64,000 nt of DNA from positions 2,542,001 to 2,606,000 of the forward strand of contig NZ_CP119108.1 of the NCBI RefSeq assembly GCF_029094505.1. Reading direction: 5' to 3'. The translations under genes were made by a program, and so were the position numbers. Positions 1 to 8,176 of the stretch are shown one piece after another; position 1 is the stretch's first letter; each line of letters begins with the position of its first letter. The notes below the pieces were generated by a model. The model worked only from the letters and a program-made list of their open reading frames with translations. It was not told the DNA's origin and searched no databases. This stretch comes from Microbacterium horticulturae (GTDB taxonomy: Bacteria > Actinomycetota > Actinomycetes > Actinomycetales > Microbacteriaceae).

Positions 1-177
1 CATGTGGTGCGACTGGTCCATCAGCGCCACCGTCGTGTTCCATGCACGCTGCTCGTCGCGCCAGTTCGTGAACTCGGGCGCGACCGGGAACGTGAACGCG
101 GGCCAATCCTGATCGCGCAGCAGCGGCACCGCGCCGCCGGCGCGCGCCATCGCCTGGGCGAGTGATTCGGTTGTCAT
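1..177 (-). CDS. Aminomethyltransferase-family O-demethylase (LigM/DesA-like), N-terminal fragment
   Basis: The first 59 residues of a protein that continues past the left edge. The ATG at 177 follows a strong GGAGG. The stretch EFTNWRDEQRAW followed by DQSHHM is characteristic of the LigM/DesA branch of the GcvT aminomethyltransferase family. These tetrahydrofolate-dependent enzymes remove O-methyl groups from vanillate, syringate or 3-O-methylgallate and make 5-methyl-THF. The family assignment comes from this short N-terminus only, so the substrate is inference. It diverges from an ABC importer operon at 428, and an aldehyde dehydrogenase lies at 6.2 kb, which fits catabolism of methoxylated aromatics. 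Confidence 0.7.
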   Translation of the reverse strand, partial: MTTESLAQAMARAGGAVPLLRDQDWPAFTFPVAPEFTNWRDEQRAWNTTVALMDQSHHM

Positions 178-206
178 CTTCGACCTCCATCGTCGGGTTG
201 CCAGGC

Positions 207-257
207 AGACTAGGCGGTGGTGGATGCCGCGGATCGCGCACTTCCGTTCAACGGAAG
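207..257 (-). promoter_or_regulatory. Promoter region of the O-demethylase-like gene with a 17-bp palindrome
   Basis: A perfect palindrome, CTTCCGTT-C-AACGGAAG, spans 241-257. On the minus strand a TAGTCT -10-like hexamer lies at 207-212 with no good -35 box. The palindrome is centred roughly 50 bp upstream of the expected transcription start, a usual position for an activator. Palindromes of this TTCCG...CGGAA type are common IclR-family sites. The regulator is not identified here. Confidence 0.45.
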
Positions 258-303
258 CGAGGATCCGGCATCCCGATCGCTTCGCCGAGGGCATCTCACG
301 CAA

Positions 304-370
304 CGGTTGGATAAAGACACGCCAGGATGAATCCAAAATCGTTGACAATCTGAGCGTGAATCCGTAGCGT
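304..370 (+). promoter_or_regulatory. Promoter and candidate GntR sites for the ABC importer operon
   Basis: TTGACA at 342-347 and TAGCGT at 365-370 are 17 bp apart, a good sigma-70-type promoter. Upstream, TTGGAT (307-312) and ATCCAA (331-336) form an inverted repeat. Read on the minus strand, 304-318 closely matches 6099-6114 between the gntR gene and the aldehyde dehydrogenase gene (shared GTCTT...ATCCAACCG with a one-base length difference). This suggests the same regulator acts at both places. Confidence 0.55.
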
Positions 371-427
371 CCGTACCCAGGGACGCGTGTGCGTCTGCGA
401 CGAAGCGACGAATCGGAAAGGCGGGCG

Positions 428-1207
428 ATGGGAGCTCGACTGACCCTGGGTGACGTGTCTTTGCACTTCGGCGGCGTCTCCGTGCTCGACAAGGTCGGTT
501 TCGATGTGGAGCCCGGGCAGATCTTCGGACTGGTGGGTCCCAACGGCGCCGGCAAGACCTCGCTGTTCAACTGCATCAGCGGGCACTACCGCCCCAGCGG
601 CGGGTCGATCACGATCGACGGCGAAGAGGTGCGCGGCTCCCGACCCGCGACCCTGGCTCGACGCGGGCTGGCCCGGACGTTCCAGCATCCCGCCCTGCAG
701 TTGAACCAGACCGTGCTGCAGAATGTCATGCTCGGTGCGCACAGCCGGTTGCCGGGCGGTCCACTGGAGTGGGCGCTGCGCCTGCCGCACACCGTCCGCG
801 CCGAGCGCGCACTGCGCGAGGAGGCCCGCGAGCTGCTCGAGCGCAACGGGCTGGGCTGGGCGACCGACGTGCGCGCCGACGAGCTCTCGCACGGCCTGCA
901 CAAGGGCATCGAGCTGTGCCGCGCACTCCTCATGCGCCCGGTGCTGCTGCTGCTCGACGAGCCGGCCGCGGGACTGCCGCACACCGAGGTCGAGCAGCTC
1001 ATCGCCACCGTACGCCGCATCCGCGACGACGACGACATCACCGTGATCATCGTCGAGCACCACATGGGACTTATCGCCGCCCTCACCGACCGCGTCGTCG
1101 TGCTCGACCACGGGCGAAAGCTCATGGAGGGCACGGCGGCCGAGGCGCAGTCCGATCCGCGGGTCATCGAGGCCTACATCGGGAAGGATGCTGCGGATGC
1201 TGCTTGA
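428..1207 (+). CDS. LivG-type ABC transporter ATP-binding protein
   Basis: ATPase of a branched-chain-amino-acid-type (HAAT) importer, 259 residues. The Walker A GPNGAGKT lies near residue 32, and the Walker B ends LLLLDEPAAGL. The C-loop is degenerate (LSHGLHKG instead of LSGGQ), a known habit of LivG proteins. The ATG at 428 has an AAGG just upstream; an in-frame GTG at 389 has no ribosome site. It is the first gene of the operon and overlaps the second ATPase. Substrate is unknown; many transporters of this type carry aromatic acids, and the neighbours favour that. Confidence 0.9.
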   Translation: MGARLTLGDVSLHFGGVSVLDKVGFDVEPGQIFGLVGPNGAGKTSLFNCISGHYRPSGGSITIDGEEVRGSRPATLARRGLARTFQHPALQLNQTVLQNVMLGAHSRLPGGPLEWALRLPHTVRAERALREEARELLERNGLGWATDVRADELSHGLHKGIELCRALLMRPVLLLLDEPAAGLPHTEVEQLIATVRRIRDDDDITVIIVEHHMGLIAALTDRVVVLDHGRKLMEGTAAEAQSDPRVIEAYIGKDAADAA

Positions 1208-1904
1208 GCTGGAAGACGTGCGCGCCTTCTACGGACCGGTCCAGGTCCTCGACGGGGTGTCGCTGACGGTGCCCGAGGGCGGTGCCGTGGGCATCCTGGG
1301 CGCCAACGGCGCGGGCAAGACGACGACGCTGCGCTCGATCAGCGGCACCGTGCGCGCGACCGGCAAGATCACGTTCGAGGGTACGAGCATCCGCGGCCTG
1401 CGGCCCGACAAGGTGGCCGCCCTCGGCATCGCGCACGTCCCCGAGGGCCGCGGCACGCTCGGCGACCTCACGGTGCGCGAGAACCTTCGCGTGGGCGCGT
1501 ATCTGCGCAAGGACCATAAGGCCATAGGCCGAGACATCGACTACTGCCTCGACCTCTTCCCCCAGCTGCGCGACCGCATCCGCTCGAACGCGTCGGCGCT
1601 CTCCGGCGGCGAGCAGCAGATGCTCGCCGTGGGCCGCGCCATCATGGCCGCCCCGCGGCTGATGCTGCTCGACGAGGCTTCCCTGGGCCTCGCACCCGGC
1701 ACCGCCAAGACCGTCTACGAGGCGATCGGGCGCCTGCGCCGCGAGTCGGGCATCGCGATGGTCGTCGTCGAACAGAACGCCAACCTCGCCTTCACCCTCG
1801 TCGACTCGGCGACCGTGCTCGAGACGGGGCACAACGCCCTGTCGGGCAGCACCGCCGAGCTCAAGGGCATGGACGAGATCCGACGCGCATATCTGGGAGG
1901 CTGA
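1197..1904 (+). CDS. LivF-type ABC transporter ATP-binding protein
   Basis: Second ATPase of the importer, 235 residues. It has Walker A GANGAGKT, the signature LSGGEQQ and Walker B LMLLDEASLGL. The start at 1197 has GGAAGG nine bases upstream; the ATG at 1188 sits directly on that ribosome site and is less likely. The gene overlaps the end of the LivG-type gene, which implies translational coupling. LivF subunits pair with LivG subunits at the cytoplasmic face of the LivHM permease. Confidence 0.9.
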   Translation: MLLELEDVRAFYGPVQVLDGVSLTVPEGGAVGILGANGAGKTTTLRSISGTVRATGKITFEGTSIRGLRPDKVAALGIAHVPEGRGTLGDLTVRENLRVGAYLRKDHKAIGRDIDYCLDLFPQLRDRIRSNASALSGGEQQMLAVGRAIMAAPRLMLLDEASLGLAPGTAKTVYEAIGRLRRESGIAMVVVEQNANLAFTLVDSATVLETGHNALSGSTAELKGMDEIRRAYLGG

Positions 1905-1907
1905 CCC

Positions 1908-2789
1908 GTGGGGACGTTCATCCAACTCGTCATCGACGGCCTGTCGACCGGTTCGATCTACGCCGCGCTGGCGCTGGCCATCGTGCTGGTGAACCAGGCC
2001 ACGGGCCTTGTGAACTTCGCTCAGGGCGGCATGGCCGTGCTCTCGGCATACATCGCCTGGTGGCTGGCCGGACTGGGTGTGCCGCTGATCCTGGCGATCC
2101 TCATCACGGTGGTCGTCTCGTTCTTCCTCGGGGCGCTGATCGAGCGCTACCTCATGCGGCGCTTCGAGCGCGGCGACCCCGACACCGCGGTGGTGGTCAC
2201 GATCGGTCTGCTCACCCTCATCACCGGGCTCTGCGGCTGGCTGTGGACCTACAACAACCAGCAGTTCGCGTCGCTGTTCTCGCTGAACACGATCCAGATC
2301 GCCGGCGCCTCGATCAGCGTCCGCTCTGTGGGCACGATCGTCGTCATCGTCGTGATGATGGTCCTGCTGCAGGCGATGTTCCTGGGCACCAAGCTCGGTC
2401 TGGCGCTGCGCGCGGTGGCCGTCAATCCGCAGTCGGCCGCGTTCTCGGGCCTGCCCGTGGGGCGGCTGCTGATGGTCGGCTGGGGCCTGTCCGCGGTGCT
2501 CGGTGCTGTCGCCGGGTCGCTCGTCGCCCCGCAGTTGAGCCTGACGCCGGGCATGATGGACACCGCCCTGGTCTACGCGCTGGCCGCCGTCATCCTCGGC
2601 GGCATCTCCAGCCCGATCGGCGTGGTCATCGCCGCCTGGCTCATCGGCGTGCTGGAGAACCTCGCCGCCGTGTACGTGTCGTTCATCGGCTACGACCTGA
2701 AGGTCGCGGTGCCGTTCATCCTCATCTTCGTCGTGCTGATCGTGCGACCCCAGGGCCTGTTCGGCCGGAAGTCGGTGGTGCGCGTCTGA
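1908..2789 (+). CDS. LivH-type ABC permease
   Basis: Integral membrane permease subunit of 293 residues starting at GTG 1908, with about eight hydrophobic segments. The opening FIQLVIDGLSTGSIYAALA and the NFAQGG motif are typical of LivH. It pairs with the LivM-type subunit to form the translocation pore. Its stop codon overlaps the next start (TGATG). Confidence 0.9.
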   Translation: MGTFIQLVIDGLSTGSIYAALALAIVLVNQATGLVNFAQGGMAVLSAYIAWWLAGLGVPLILAILITVVVSFFLGALIERYLMRRFERGDPDTAVVVTIGLLTLITGLCGWLWTYNNQQFASLFSLNTIQIAGASISVRSVGTIVVIVVMMVLLQAMFLGTKLGLALRAVAVNPQSAAFSGLPVGRLLMVGWGLSAVLGAVAGSLVAPQLSLTPGMMDTALVYALAAVILGGISSPIGVVIAAWLIGVLENLAAVYVSFIGYDLKVAVPFILIFVVLIVRPQGLFGRKSVVRV

Positions 2790-3859
2790 TGTCCGAGACC
2801 TCGTTCTTCCGCAAACCCTGGGTGCGCTGGGCGTCGATCGTCGTGATCGTCGTCGTGCTCATCGTCGTGCCGCTGGTCCTTCCCGAGTTCGCCAACCAGA
2901 CGATCGCCCGCATCGGGGTGTTCGCCGTGGCCGTGCTGGGGCTGAACGTCGTGATGGGCTACACCGGCCAGGTCTCCCTCGGCCAGATCTTCTTCGTCGG
3001 CCTCGGCGCCTACATCACCGCGTACGGCGTGACGCACGACTGGAACATCGTCCTCGTGTTCGTCCTCGCGTTCGTCGGCCCCGCCGTCGTCGGACTGCTG
3101 ATCGCTCTGGCCGCCGCCCGGCTCGGGGGCCTCGCGATCGCGATGGTCACTATCGCGCTGCCGATCGTCGGCGTGCCGCTGGCCAAGCGCCTCGGCGACG
3201 TCACCGGCGGGTCGCAGGGCCTGTCGACGCAGTTCTCCGACGTTCCGGACTGGATGCCCGTGACGATGTACGACGACCAGTGGCAGCTGTACCTCGTCAT
3301 CCTCGTGACCGCGATAGTGTTCCTTCTCACGCGCAACCTCGTGCACGGCCGGTACGGGCGCGCCTTCGCCATCGTGAAGGGCAACGAGGCCGTGGCATCC
3401 TCCATGGGGATCTCGCCCTACTGGTACAAGGTCATCGCCTTCACCCTGGCATCCCTCATCGGCGGCGTGGCCGGCTTCCTCTACATGGTGGTCATCCAGT
3501 ACACCTCCCCCGAGACGATGAGCTTCGCCCATTCGATCTCTCTGCTGGCGGCAATGGTGATCGGCGGCGCCGCGAGCATCGTCGGCTCACTCCTGGGCGG
3601 GGCGTACTACGTGCTGGTGCCGCAGCTGACGAACATCGTGGACCCGAACTCGACGGCGCTGCTGCAGGGCGCGATCCTGCTCATCGTGCTGTTCGTCCTG
3701 CCGGGCGGGCTCGTCTCGCTGCCCCGTGTGCTCACGCGCCTGGCGCACCGCCGCAAGGGCGGCGGCACCGGGCGCACCCCGCAGACCACTCCGATCGCGG
3801 AACCGGACCCGGCCGCCGTGACGGAGGGAACCCCAACAGAGAGGCAAGGTCACGCATGA
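2789..3859 (+). CDS. LivM-type ABC permease
   Basis: Second permease subunit, 356 residues, with about ten membrane segments. It carries the LivM motif NVVMGYTGQVSLGQ near residue 50 and a GxxxAFxAIKGNE-like cytoplasmic loop around residue 200. The last 35 or so residues form a polar Pro/Thr-rich tail. The ATG overlaps the stop of the LivH-type gene, and the stop overlaps the start of the binding protein gene at 3856, so the five genes form one tight transcription unit. Confidence 0.9.
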   Translation: MSETSFFRKPWVRWASIVVIVVVLIVVPLVLPEFANQTIARIGVFAVAVLGLNVVMGYTGQVSLGQIFFVGLGAYITAYGVTHDWNIVLVFVLAFVGPAVVGLLIALAAARLGGLAIAMVTIALPIVGVPLAKRLGDVTGGSQGLSTQFSDVPDWMPVTMYDDQWQLYLVILVTAIVFLLTRNLVHGRYGRAFAIVKGNEAVASSMGISPYWYKVIAFTLASLIGGVAGFLYMVVIQYTSPETMSFAHSISLLAAMVIGGAASIVGSLLGGAYYVLVPQLTNIVDPNSTALLQGAILLIVLFVLPGGLVSLPRVLTRLAHRRKGGGTGRTPQTTPIAEPDPAAVTEGTPTERQGHA

Positions 3860-5118
3860 ACATGCGCAGAACAACGCGGAAGGCCGCGGGCATCGTCGCC
3901 ATGGCATCCGTTCTCGCGCTCGCCCTCGCGGGATGCTCCCGCGGAGGCGGCGGCGACGACGGAGACGGCACGGCCGCGGCATCCAGCCCCGGCATCACCG
4001 ACACGACGCTCACCCTGGGCATCACGACTCCGCTGAGCGGCGCGACGGCCGGCCCCGGCACCTGCACCGTCGCCGGTATCAAGGCCTACTTCGGTGCGAA
4101 GAACGCCGACGGCGGCGTGAAGTTCGGCGACGGCAAGACGCGCAAGGTCGAGATCAAGGCGCTCGACGACGGATACGACCCGCAGAAGGCCAAGGCGAAC
4201 TACGACCAGCTGAAAGACAGCGTCTTCGCGATGACGGCGGGGCTGGGCACGCCCACCAACCGGGCGTGGCGTGAGGCCGCGATCTCCGACAAGGTCCCGC
4301 AGGTGCTGGTCATGACCGGCGACCCGATCTTCAGCAACAAGGACGACAGTCCCTGGCAGCTCGGCTTCGTTCCGACGTACATGAACGAAGGCGAGGCGTT
4401 CGGCAAGCTGCTGGCCGACTCCGGTGAAGACCACAAGGTCGTCATCCTGTCGCAGAACGACGACTACGGCGAGGGCTACGTCTCGGGCTTCAAGGACGGC
4501 ATCAAGGGCGCCTCGAACATCCAGGTCGTCAAGGAGCTGACCTACGAGGCCACCGACACCTCGGTGGACGCGCAGATCACGGAGCTCGCCTCGACGAAGG
4601 CCGACGTCATCTTCAACGCCATGTCGATCACGCCGCTGGCGATCGCAGCGCTGCAGAAGGCGCAGCAGCTGAACTGGAAGCCGAGCTGGTTCCTGCCCTC
4701 GAACACGTCGAGCCCGGGGGCCATCCTCGGCCCGGGCAAGGCGAGCGCGTTCCCGGGTGTGTACTCCGTGGCGTTCTCGCAGTCGGCGTCGGCTCCCGGC
4801 TTCGCGGACAGCGACGAGGGCGCGAAGTTCCTCTCCGAGCTCAAGGAATACGCGGACTACAAGGACACCCCGGCGTTCCCGCACTGCATCTGGAGCTACC
4901 AGGTCGGCGCGGTGCTCGACCAGGTGTTCCAGAAGATGACGTCGCCCACGCGTGACGACTTCATGAAGGAGCTGCGCTCGATCTCCGATTACGTCGCCCC
5001 GTTCATGCTCGAGGGCACGTCGGTGAACACCACCGAAGACGGCCAGCCGGCCGTCTCGACGGTGGTCGTGCAGAAGTACAACGGCAAGGGCTACGACACG
5101 GTCGAGAAGTTCGGCTGA
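3856..5118 (+). CDS. Lipoprotein substrate-binding protein of the HAAT ABC importer
   Basis: Periplasmic-binding-protein type I (Peripla_BP_6, LivK-like) of 420 residues. It has a signal peptide with lipobox LALAGC (Cys near residue 28), followed by a Gly/Asp-rich linker. The mature protein opens with a canonical TLTLGITTPLSG strand. It would be anchored outside the membrane and deliver ligand to the permease. The ligand cannot be read from sequence; neighbouring aromatic-type genes favour an aromatic or aliphatic acid over leucine. It is the last gene of the operon and is followed by a strong terminator. Confidence 0.9.
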   Translation: MNMRRTTRKAAGIVAMASVLALALAGCSRGGGGDDGDGTAAASSPGITDTTLTLGITTPLSGATAGPGTCTVAGIKAYFGAKNADGGVKFGDGKTRKVEIKALDDGYDPQKAKANYDQLKDSVFAMTAGLGTPTNRAWREAAISDKVPQVLVMTGDPIFSNKDDSPWQLGFVPTYMNEGEAFGKLLADSGEDHKVVILSQNDDYGEGYVSGFKDGIKGASNIQVVKELTYEATDTSVDAQITELASTKADVIFNAMSITPLAIAALQKAQQLNWKPSWFLPSNTSSPGAILGPGKASAFPGVYSVAFSQSASAPGFADSDEGAKFLSELKEYADYKDTPAFPHCIWSYQVGAVLDQVFQKMTSPTRDDFMKELRSISDYVAPFMLEGTSVNTTEDGQPAVSTVVVQKYNGKGYDTVEKFG

Positions 5119-5134
5119 TCTCGCGGTTCGAGGG

Positions 5135-5161
5135 CCCGGCCCGGCGTTGCGCCGGGCCGGG
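5135..5161 (+). terminator. Terminator hairpin of the ABC importer operon
   Basis: A perfect 12-bp GC stem, CCCGGCCCGGCG against CGCCGGGCCGGG, closes on a 3-base TTG loop 16 bases after the stop codon. There is no clear T-run, as is usual in high-GC actinobacteria. Confidence 0.8.
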
Positions 5162-5208
5162 TCCTCTGCGTGTCAGCGGCAGCCACGCGCGTTCCCGCCC
5201 CGCCCCGC

Positions 5209-5309
5209 TCTTCTTCTGGCGAATTCATATGGAACTGTCCCATGCACATCAAACTGGGCGGCGGTTTGGTGTGCGTTCGACGGATTCATATGAATTCGCC
5301 GGTAGAGGG
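5209..5309. repeat. Long imperfect hairpin between convergent genes
   Basis: The left arm 5209-5254 pairs with the right arm 5264-5309 around a 9-base loop: 46 positions with only four mismatches and about seven G.T pairs. The outer core is a perfect 14-bp stem (5218-5231 with 5287-5300) that contains AATTCATATG, unusually AT-rich for this genome. It lies between the importer terminator and the end of the minus-strand gntR gene. Function is unknown. It is much longer than an ordinary terminator. Confidence 0.85.
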
Positions 5310-5330
5310 CAGGGGGAAGGGGGCGGGCGG

Positions 5331-5981
5331 TCAGTCCATCGAGCGCAGCAGCTCGGCGATGCCCGACAGGTGCGCGCGCGTCGCCTTCTCTGCGGCCGTG
5401 GCATCATGCGCGAGGATGGCGTCGATGATCGCGATGTGCTCGGGGGCGGATGTCGCGGCCCGGCCCGGCACGAACGCCAGGCGGAACTGGTGCCGCGCGG
5501 ATTGTGCCCGCAGCCGCTCGAGCAGCTGCGTGGCGGTGGCGTGTGCGCTGATCTCGCGCAGCCGGTGGTCGAGCTCCTGGTTGACCCGCGAATACTCCAC
5601 CAGATCACCCGACGTGGCCGCCGTCTCGATCCGGTCGCGCAGCGTACGCAGTGCCTTCTCGTCGTTCGCGGTCGCGTTCTCGGCGGCCTTGCGGGCGACG
5701 AGCGACTCCAGCTCCATGCGCACCTCGACGATCTCGACGGCCTCGTCCACCGTGATCGCCCGCACGCGCGCGCCGCGGTTGGGCAGCCGCTCGACGAGCC
5801 CCTCGTTGGTGAGGTTCAGCAACGCCGTGCGCACCGACGCGCGCGAGGCACCATACCGCTCACTGAGATCGGCCTCGATGAGACGTTGGTGGGGGGCGAA
5901 CTCGGCGCTCTGGATGGCATCACGCAACCGCTGCGTGAGGTCGGGACCGGCCACGTGCTCCGTTGCGATCGTCGTGGACAC
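5331..5981 (-). CDS. GntR-family (FCD/FadR subfamily) transcriptional regulator
   Basis: A 216-residue regulator. The N-terminal winged helix (about residues 10-75) carries LSERYGASRASVRTALLNL, and an all-helical FCD ligand domain follows. The GTG start at 5981 is preceded by GGGAGGCGGA; the frame stays open upstream but lacks the family's features. FCD regulators usually respond to an organic acid. It diverges from the aldehyde dehydrogenase gene and converges on the importer operon. Motifs near 304-318 and 6099-6114 suggest it controls both. Confidence 0.88.
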   Translation of the reverse strand: MSTTIATEHVAGPDLTQRLRDAIQSAEFAPHQRLIEADLSERYGASRASVRTALLNLTNEGLVERLPNRGARVRAITVDEAVEIVEVRMELESLVARKAAENATANDEKALRTLRDRIETAATSGDLVEYSRVNQELDHRLREISAHATATQLLERLRAQSARHQFRLAFVPGRAATSAPEHIAIIDAILAHDATAAEKATRAHLSGIAELLRSMD

Positions 5982-6098
5982 TCCGCCTCCCTGGTGGGCG
6001 CCGCGGTCGCGGCATCCCGTTTCCGGCCTCACCGGCCCTGCTCGAAGGATAGCGCTCGGGGCCTGTTGGCGACGAGATTCACGATGATTTTGTCGGCA

Positions 6099-6114
6099 GT
6101 CTTGCATCCAACCG
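6099..6114 (+). promoter_or_regulatory. Candidate GntR operator between gntR and the aldehyde dehydrogenase gene
   Basis: GTCTTGCATCCAACCG contains the partly symmetric TTGCATCCAA, a shape often bound by FCD-type GntR proteins. Nearly the same string occurs inverted at 304-318, upstream of the importer promoter. It lies in the 228-bp divergent gap, about 95 bp before the dehydrogenase start. Confidence 0.45.
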
Positions 6115-6209
6115 CGCGGTGAGGCACCCTGAAGGCATCGGTGCCATGATGCACCGCGGCGCACCCCGCCGACCCGAGCGCGGGACGCCCTTGAGTGCGG
6201 AGGCGAAGG

Positions 6210-7706
6210 ATGTCTCAGACCACGACGTCCGCCACGGTGCGGACAGGACTCTACATCGGCGGGCAGGAGCGGTTCACCGACGAGGTGCTGCACGTCGCCG
6301 ATCCCGGTAAGCCGGGCGTCGTCGTCGGCGAAGCCGCCTCGGCCTCGCCCGGCGACATCGCCGACGCCGTGGCCGCGGCCCATGCCGCGTACCCGGCATG
6401 GGCGGCGCTCGGCGCGGCCGGACGCGCCGCGGCGATGGCCGAGGCGATGGCGGGCGTGGCCGACGACCGCGATGAGGATGCCGCGATCCTGTCGCAGGAG
6501 AACGGCAAGATCCGGCTGGAGGCCTGGGTCGACGCCCTCGTCTTCGAGTTGCGCTGGAACCTCGCACTGCAGGTCGCCGACGAGGTCGAGGCCACCACCA
6601 CGCTGCCGGCGATCCCGGGCGCGATCCCGGTGAACACCGAGGTGGCGTACCAGCCGCTGGGCGTGGTGTCGATCATCGTGCCGTTCAACTGGCCGATCGC
6701 TATCCTGGGCGCCTCACTCCCCTACGCGCTGCTGGCCGGCAACACGGTGATCGTCAAGGCGCCGCCCACGACGCCGCTGGCGATCAGCCGCGTCGTGCAG
6801 CGGGTGGCCGAGAAGCTGCCCGCCGGCGTGCTGAACGTCGTCAGCGGCAAGGACGAGAACATGTCGGGCCTCATCCAGAACCAGGACGTCGCCAAGGTCT
6901 CATTCACCGGCAGCGTCAACGGCGGCAAGCGCATGATGCAGATGGGGGCGACGACCCTCACCCGCGTCACCCTCGAACTGGGCGGCAACGACCCCGCCGT
7001 CTTCCTCGAGGACGCCATCGTCGACGACGAGCACCTCGACCGCCTCTACGCGGCCGTCTTCGACACGACCGGACAGATCTGCATGAACGCCAAGCGGGTG
7101 TTCGTGCACCGCTCGCGGCTCGACGAGGTCGTCGCCGGTCTCGCCGCTCGCCTGGAGAAGGCCGTGCTGGGCTACGGGCTCGATGAAGGCACCACAATGG
7201 GGCCGCTGAACTCCGCCGCGCAGAAGGCGTTCGTCGACGAGATCATCCAGGAGGCGAAGGATGCCGGTGCCGACGTGCGCGAGTTCGGCACCCTCCCTGG
7301 GGGAGAGCTGGCCGACGGAAACTTCGTGCGCCCCGCGCTTGTCGTCGACCCCGACCTGTCGCTGCGGGTGGTGACGCAGGAGCAGTTCGGCCCTGTCATC
7401 CCGATCATCCCGTTCGATGACGAAGACGAGGCGGTGCGCCTGGCCAACGACACCTGGGCGGGCCTGTGCGGCTCGGTGTGGACGGCGTCGACCGAGGCCG
7501 CCCACCGCGTCGGGTCGCAGCTCGTCTGCGGGTACGTCTGGGTCAACGACCACGGCGCCACCCGGCTGGACCTGCGCGCACCGTTCGGCGGCATGAAGGG
7601 ATCGGGCTTCGGCCGCGAACAGGGCATCGAGGGCGTGCGCGACTTCCAAGACACGCGCTCGATCGCCTTCCTCGACGCCGACGCCCTCGCCGCCATGGGA
7701 CACTGA
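6210..7706 (+). CDS. NAD(P)-dependent aldehyde dehydrogenase
   Basis: A 498-residue aldehyde dehydrogenase, the usual length for the family. The general base sits in VTLELGGND, and the catalytic Cys in FDTTGQICMNAKR near residue 290. The cofactor-binding region includes VSIIVPFNWPIAI and VKAPPTTPLA. The ATG at 6210 is preceded by GGAGGCGAAGG; an in-frame GTG at 6195 lies inside that site. It oxidises an aldehyde to a carboxylic acid in the cytoplasm. A vanillin- or other aromatic-aldehyde role is inferred from the demethylase-like gene and importer nearby. Confidence 0.88.
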   Translation: MSQTTTSATVRTGLYIGGQERFTDEVLHVADPGKPGVVVGEAASASPGDIADAVAAAHAAYPAWAALGAAGRAAAMAEAMAGVADDRDEDAAILSQENGKIRLEAWVDALVFELRWNLALQVADEVEATTTLPAIPGAIPVNTEVAYQPLGVVSIIVPFNWPIAILGASLPYALLAGNTVIVKAPPTTPLAISRVVQRVAEKLPAGVLNVVSGKDENMSGLIQNQDVAKVSFTGSVNGGKRMMQMGATTLTRVTLELGGNDPAVFLEDAIVDDEHLDRLYAAVFDTTGQICMNAKRVFVHRSRLDEVVAGLAARLEKAVLGYGLDEGTTMGPLNSAAQKAFVDEIIQEAKDAGADVREFGTLPGGELADGNFVRPALVVDPDLSLRVVTQEQFGPVIPIIPFDDEDEAVRLANDTWAGLCGSVWTASTEAAHRVGSQLVCGYVWVNDHGATRLDLRAPFGGMKGSGFGREQGIEGVRDFQDTRSIAFLDADALAAMGH

Positions 7707-7774
7707 GCCACGGCATCCCCTCTCCCGCCGCTGGTGCGCGCTGTCGCTTCGCGAATCCCGCGCCCCGAGCAGAA

Positions 7775-7847
7775 CGGTGAGAGTGCAACGGGTGGACGAG
7801 AGAGCGGCTATTTCCCTATCTCTCGTCCACCAGTGGTTCTCTCACCG
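7775..7847. repeat. Intergenic hairpin, family A copy 1
   Basis: Arms 7775-7803 and 7819-7847 (29 bases each, four mismatches) flank a 15-base loop. The arm reads CGGTGAGAGTGCA..GGTGGACGAGAGA. Copies of the same element occur at 40176-40244 and, in the opposite orientation as judged by the loop, at 50282-50350. It lies between the aldehyde dehydrogenase gene and the downstream co-directional HTH gene. Confidence 0.88.
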
Positions 7848-7862
7848 AGAAACAGCGCAGGC

Positions 7863-7907
7863 GTCAACCTAGGTTGACAGACACCGCCCGCGTCAACTAC
7901 GGTTGAC
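7863..7907 (+). promoter_or_regulatory. Leaderless promoter overlapped by two 16-bp palindromic operators
   Basis: GTCAACCTAGGTTGAC (7863-7878) is a perfect palindrome, and GTCAACTACGGTTGAC (7892-7907) keeps both 6-bp arms. The first overlaps a -35 TTGACA (7874-7879), and the second overlaps a -10 TACGGT (7898-7903, 18-bp spacer). The ATG at 7911 is 8 bases past the -10 box, so the mRNA is probably leaderless. Occupied sites would block RNA polymerase. The small HTH protein encoded next is the obvious candidate repressor. Confidence 0.75.
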
Positions 7908-7910
7908 GAC

Positions 7911-8123
7911 ATGAGCGACCAGACCCCTACCGCGCTGGGCATCGCCGACGACGGCGAGCCGCTCGCGGCGCTGCGCAAGCTGCAGGCCGCGCGCGCCGAG
8001 ATAGCGCGCTTCGAAGCCGAGCAGGTGCGGCGCGCCCGCGCACTGGGCTACTCGTGGGTCGCCATCGCCGACGCCCTGGGCGTGACCCGTCAGGCCGTCC
8101 ATAAGAAATACGGACGAAGATGA
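7911..8123 (+). CDS. Small helix-turn-helix protein
   Basis: A 70-residue protein. A helical stretch (LRKLQAARAEIARFEAEQV) leads into a helix-turn-helix, YSWVAIADALGVTRQAVHKK, that fills the C-terminus. There is no ligand domain. It ends at or just before the ABC exporter gene, so the two are probably co-transcribed. It most likely represses its own operon through the palindromes at 7863-7907. The DNA-binding role is clear from the fold, and the target is inferred from the site positions. Confidence 0.82.
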   Translation: MSDQTPTALGIADDGEPLAALRKLQAARAEIARFEAEQVRRARALGYSWVAIADALGVTRQAVHKKYGRR

Positions 8124-8176
8124 TAAGCGGCACTCGCCCGCTTCCGTCGCGCCCTCACCCCGAGGAGACACCCCGC

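Noticed and set aside
5221..5297. GAATTC and CATATG sites near 5221 and 5287, suggesting vector or cloning sequence
   Set aside because: They are the two arms of one long natural hairpin between intact genes, and flanking DNA is continuous with the genome style.
5982..6383. N-terminal extension of the 5.3-kb GntR protein
   Set aside because: The open frame continues, but the extension is low complexity and overlaps the start of the divergent aldehyde dehydrogenase gene. GTG 5981 has a strong ribosome site.
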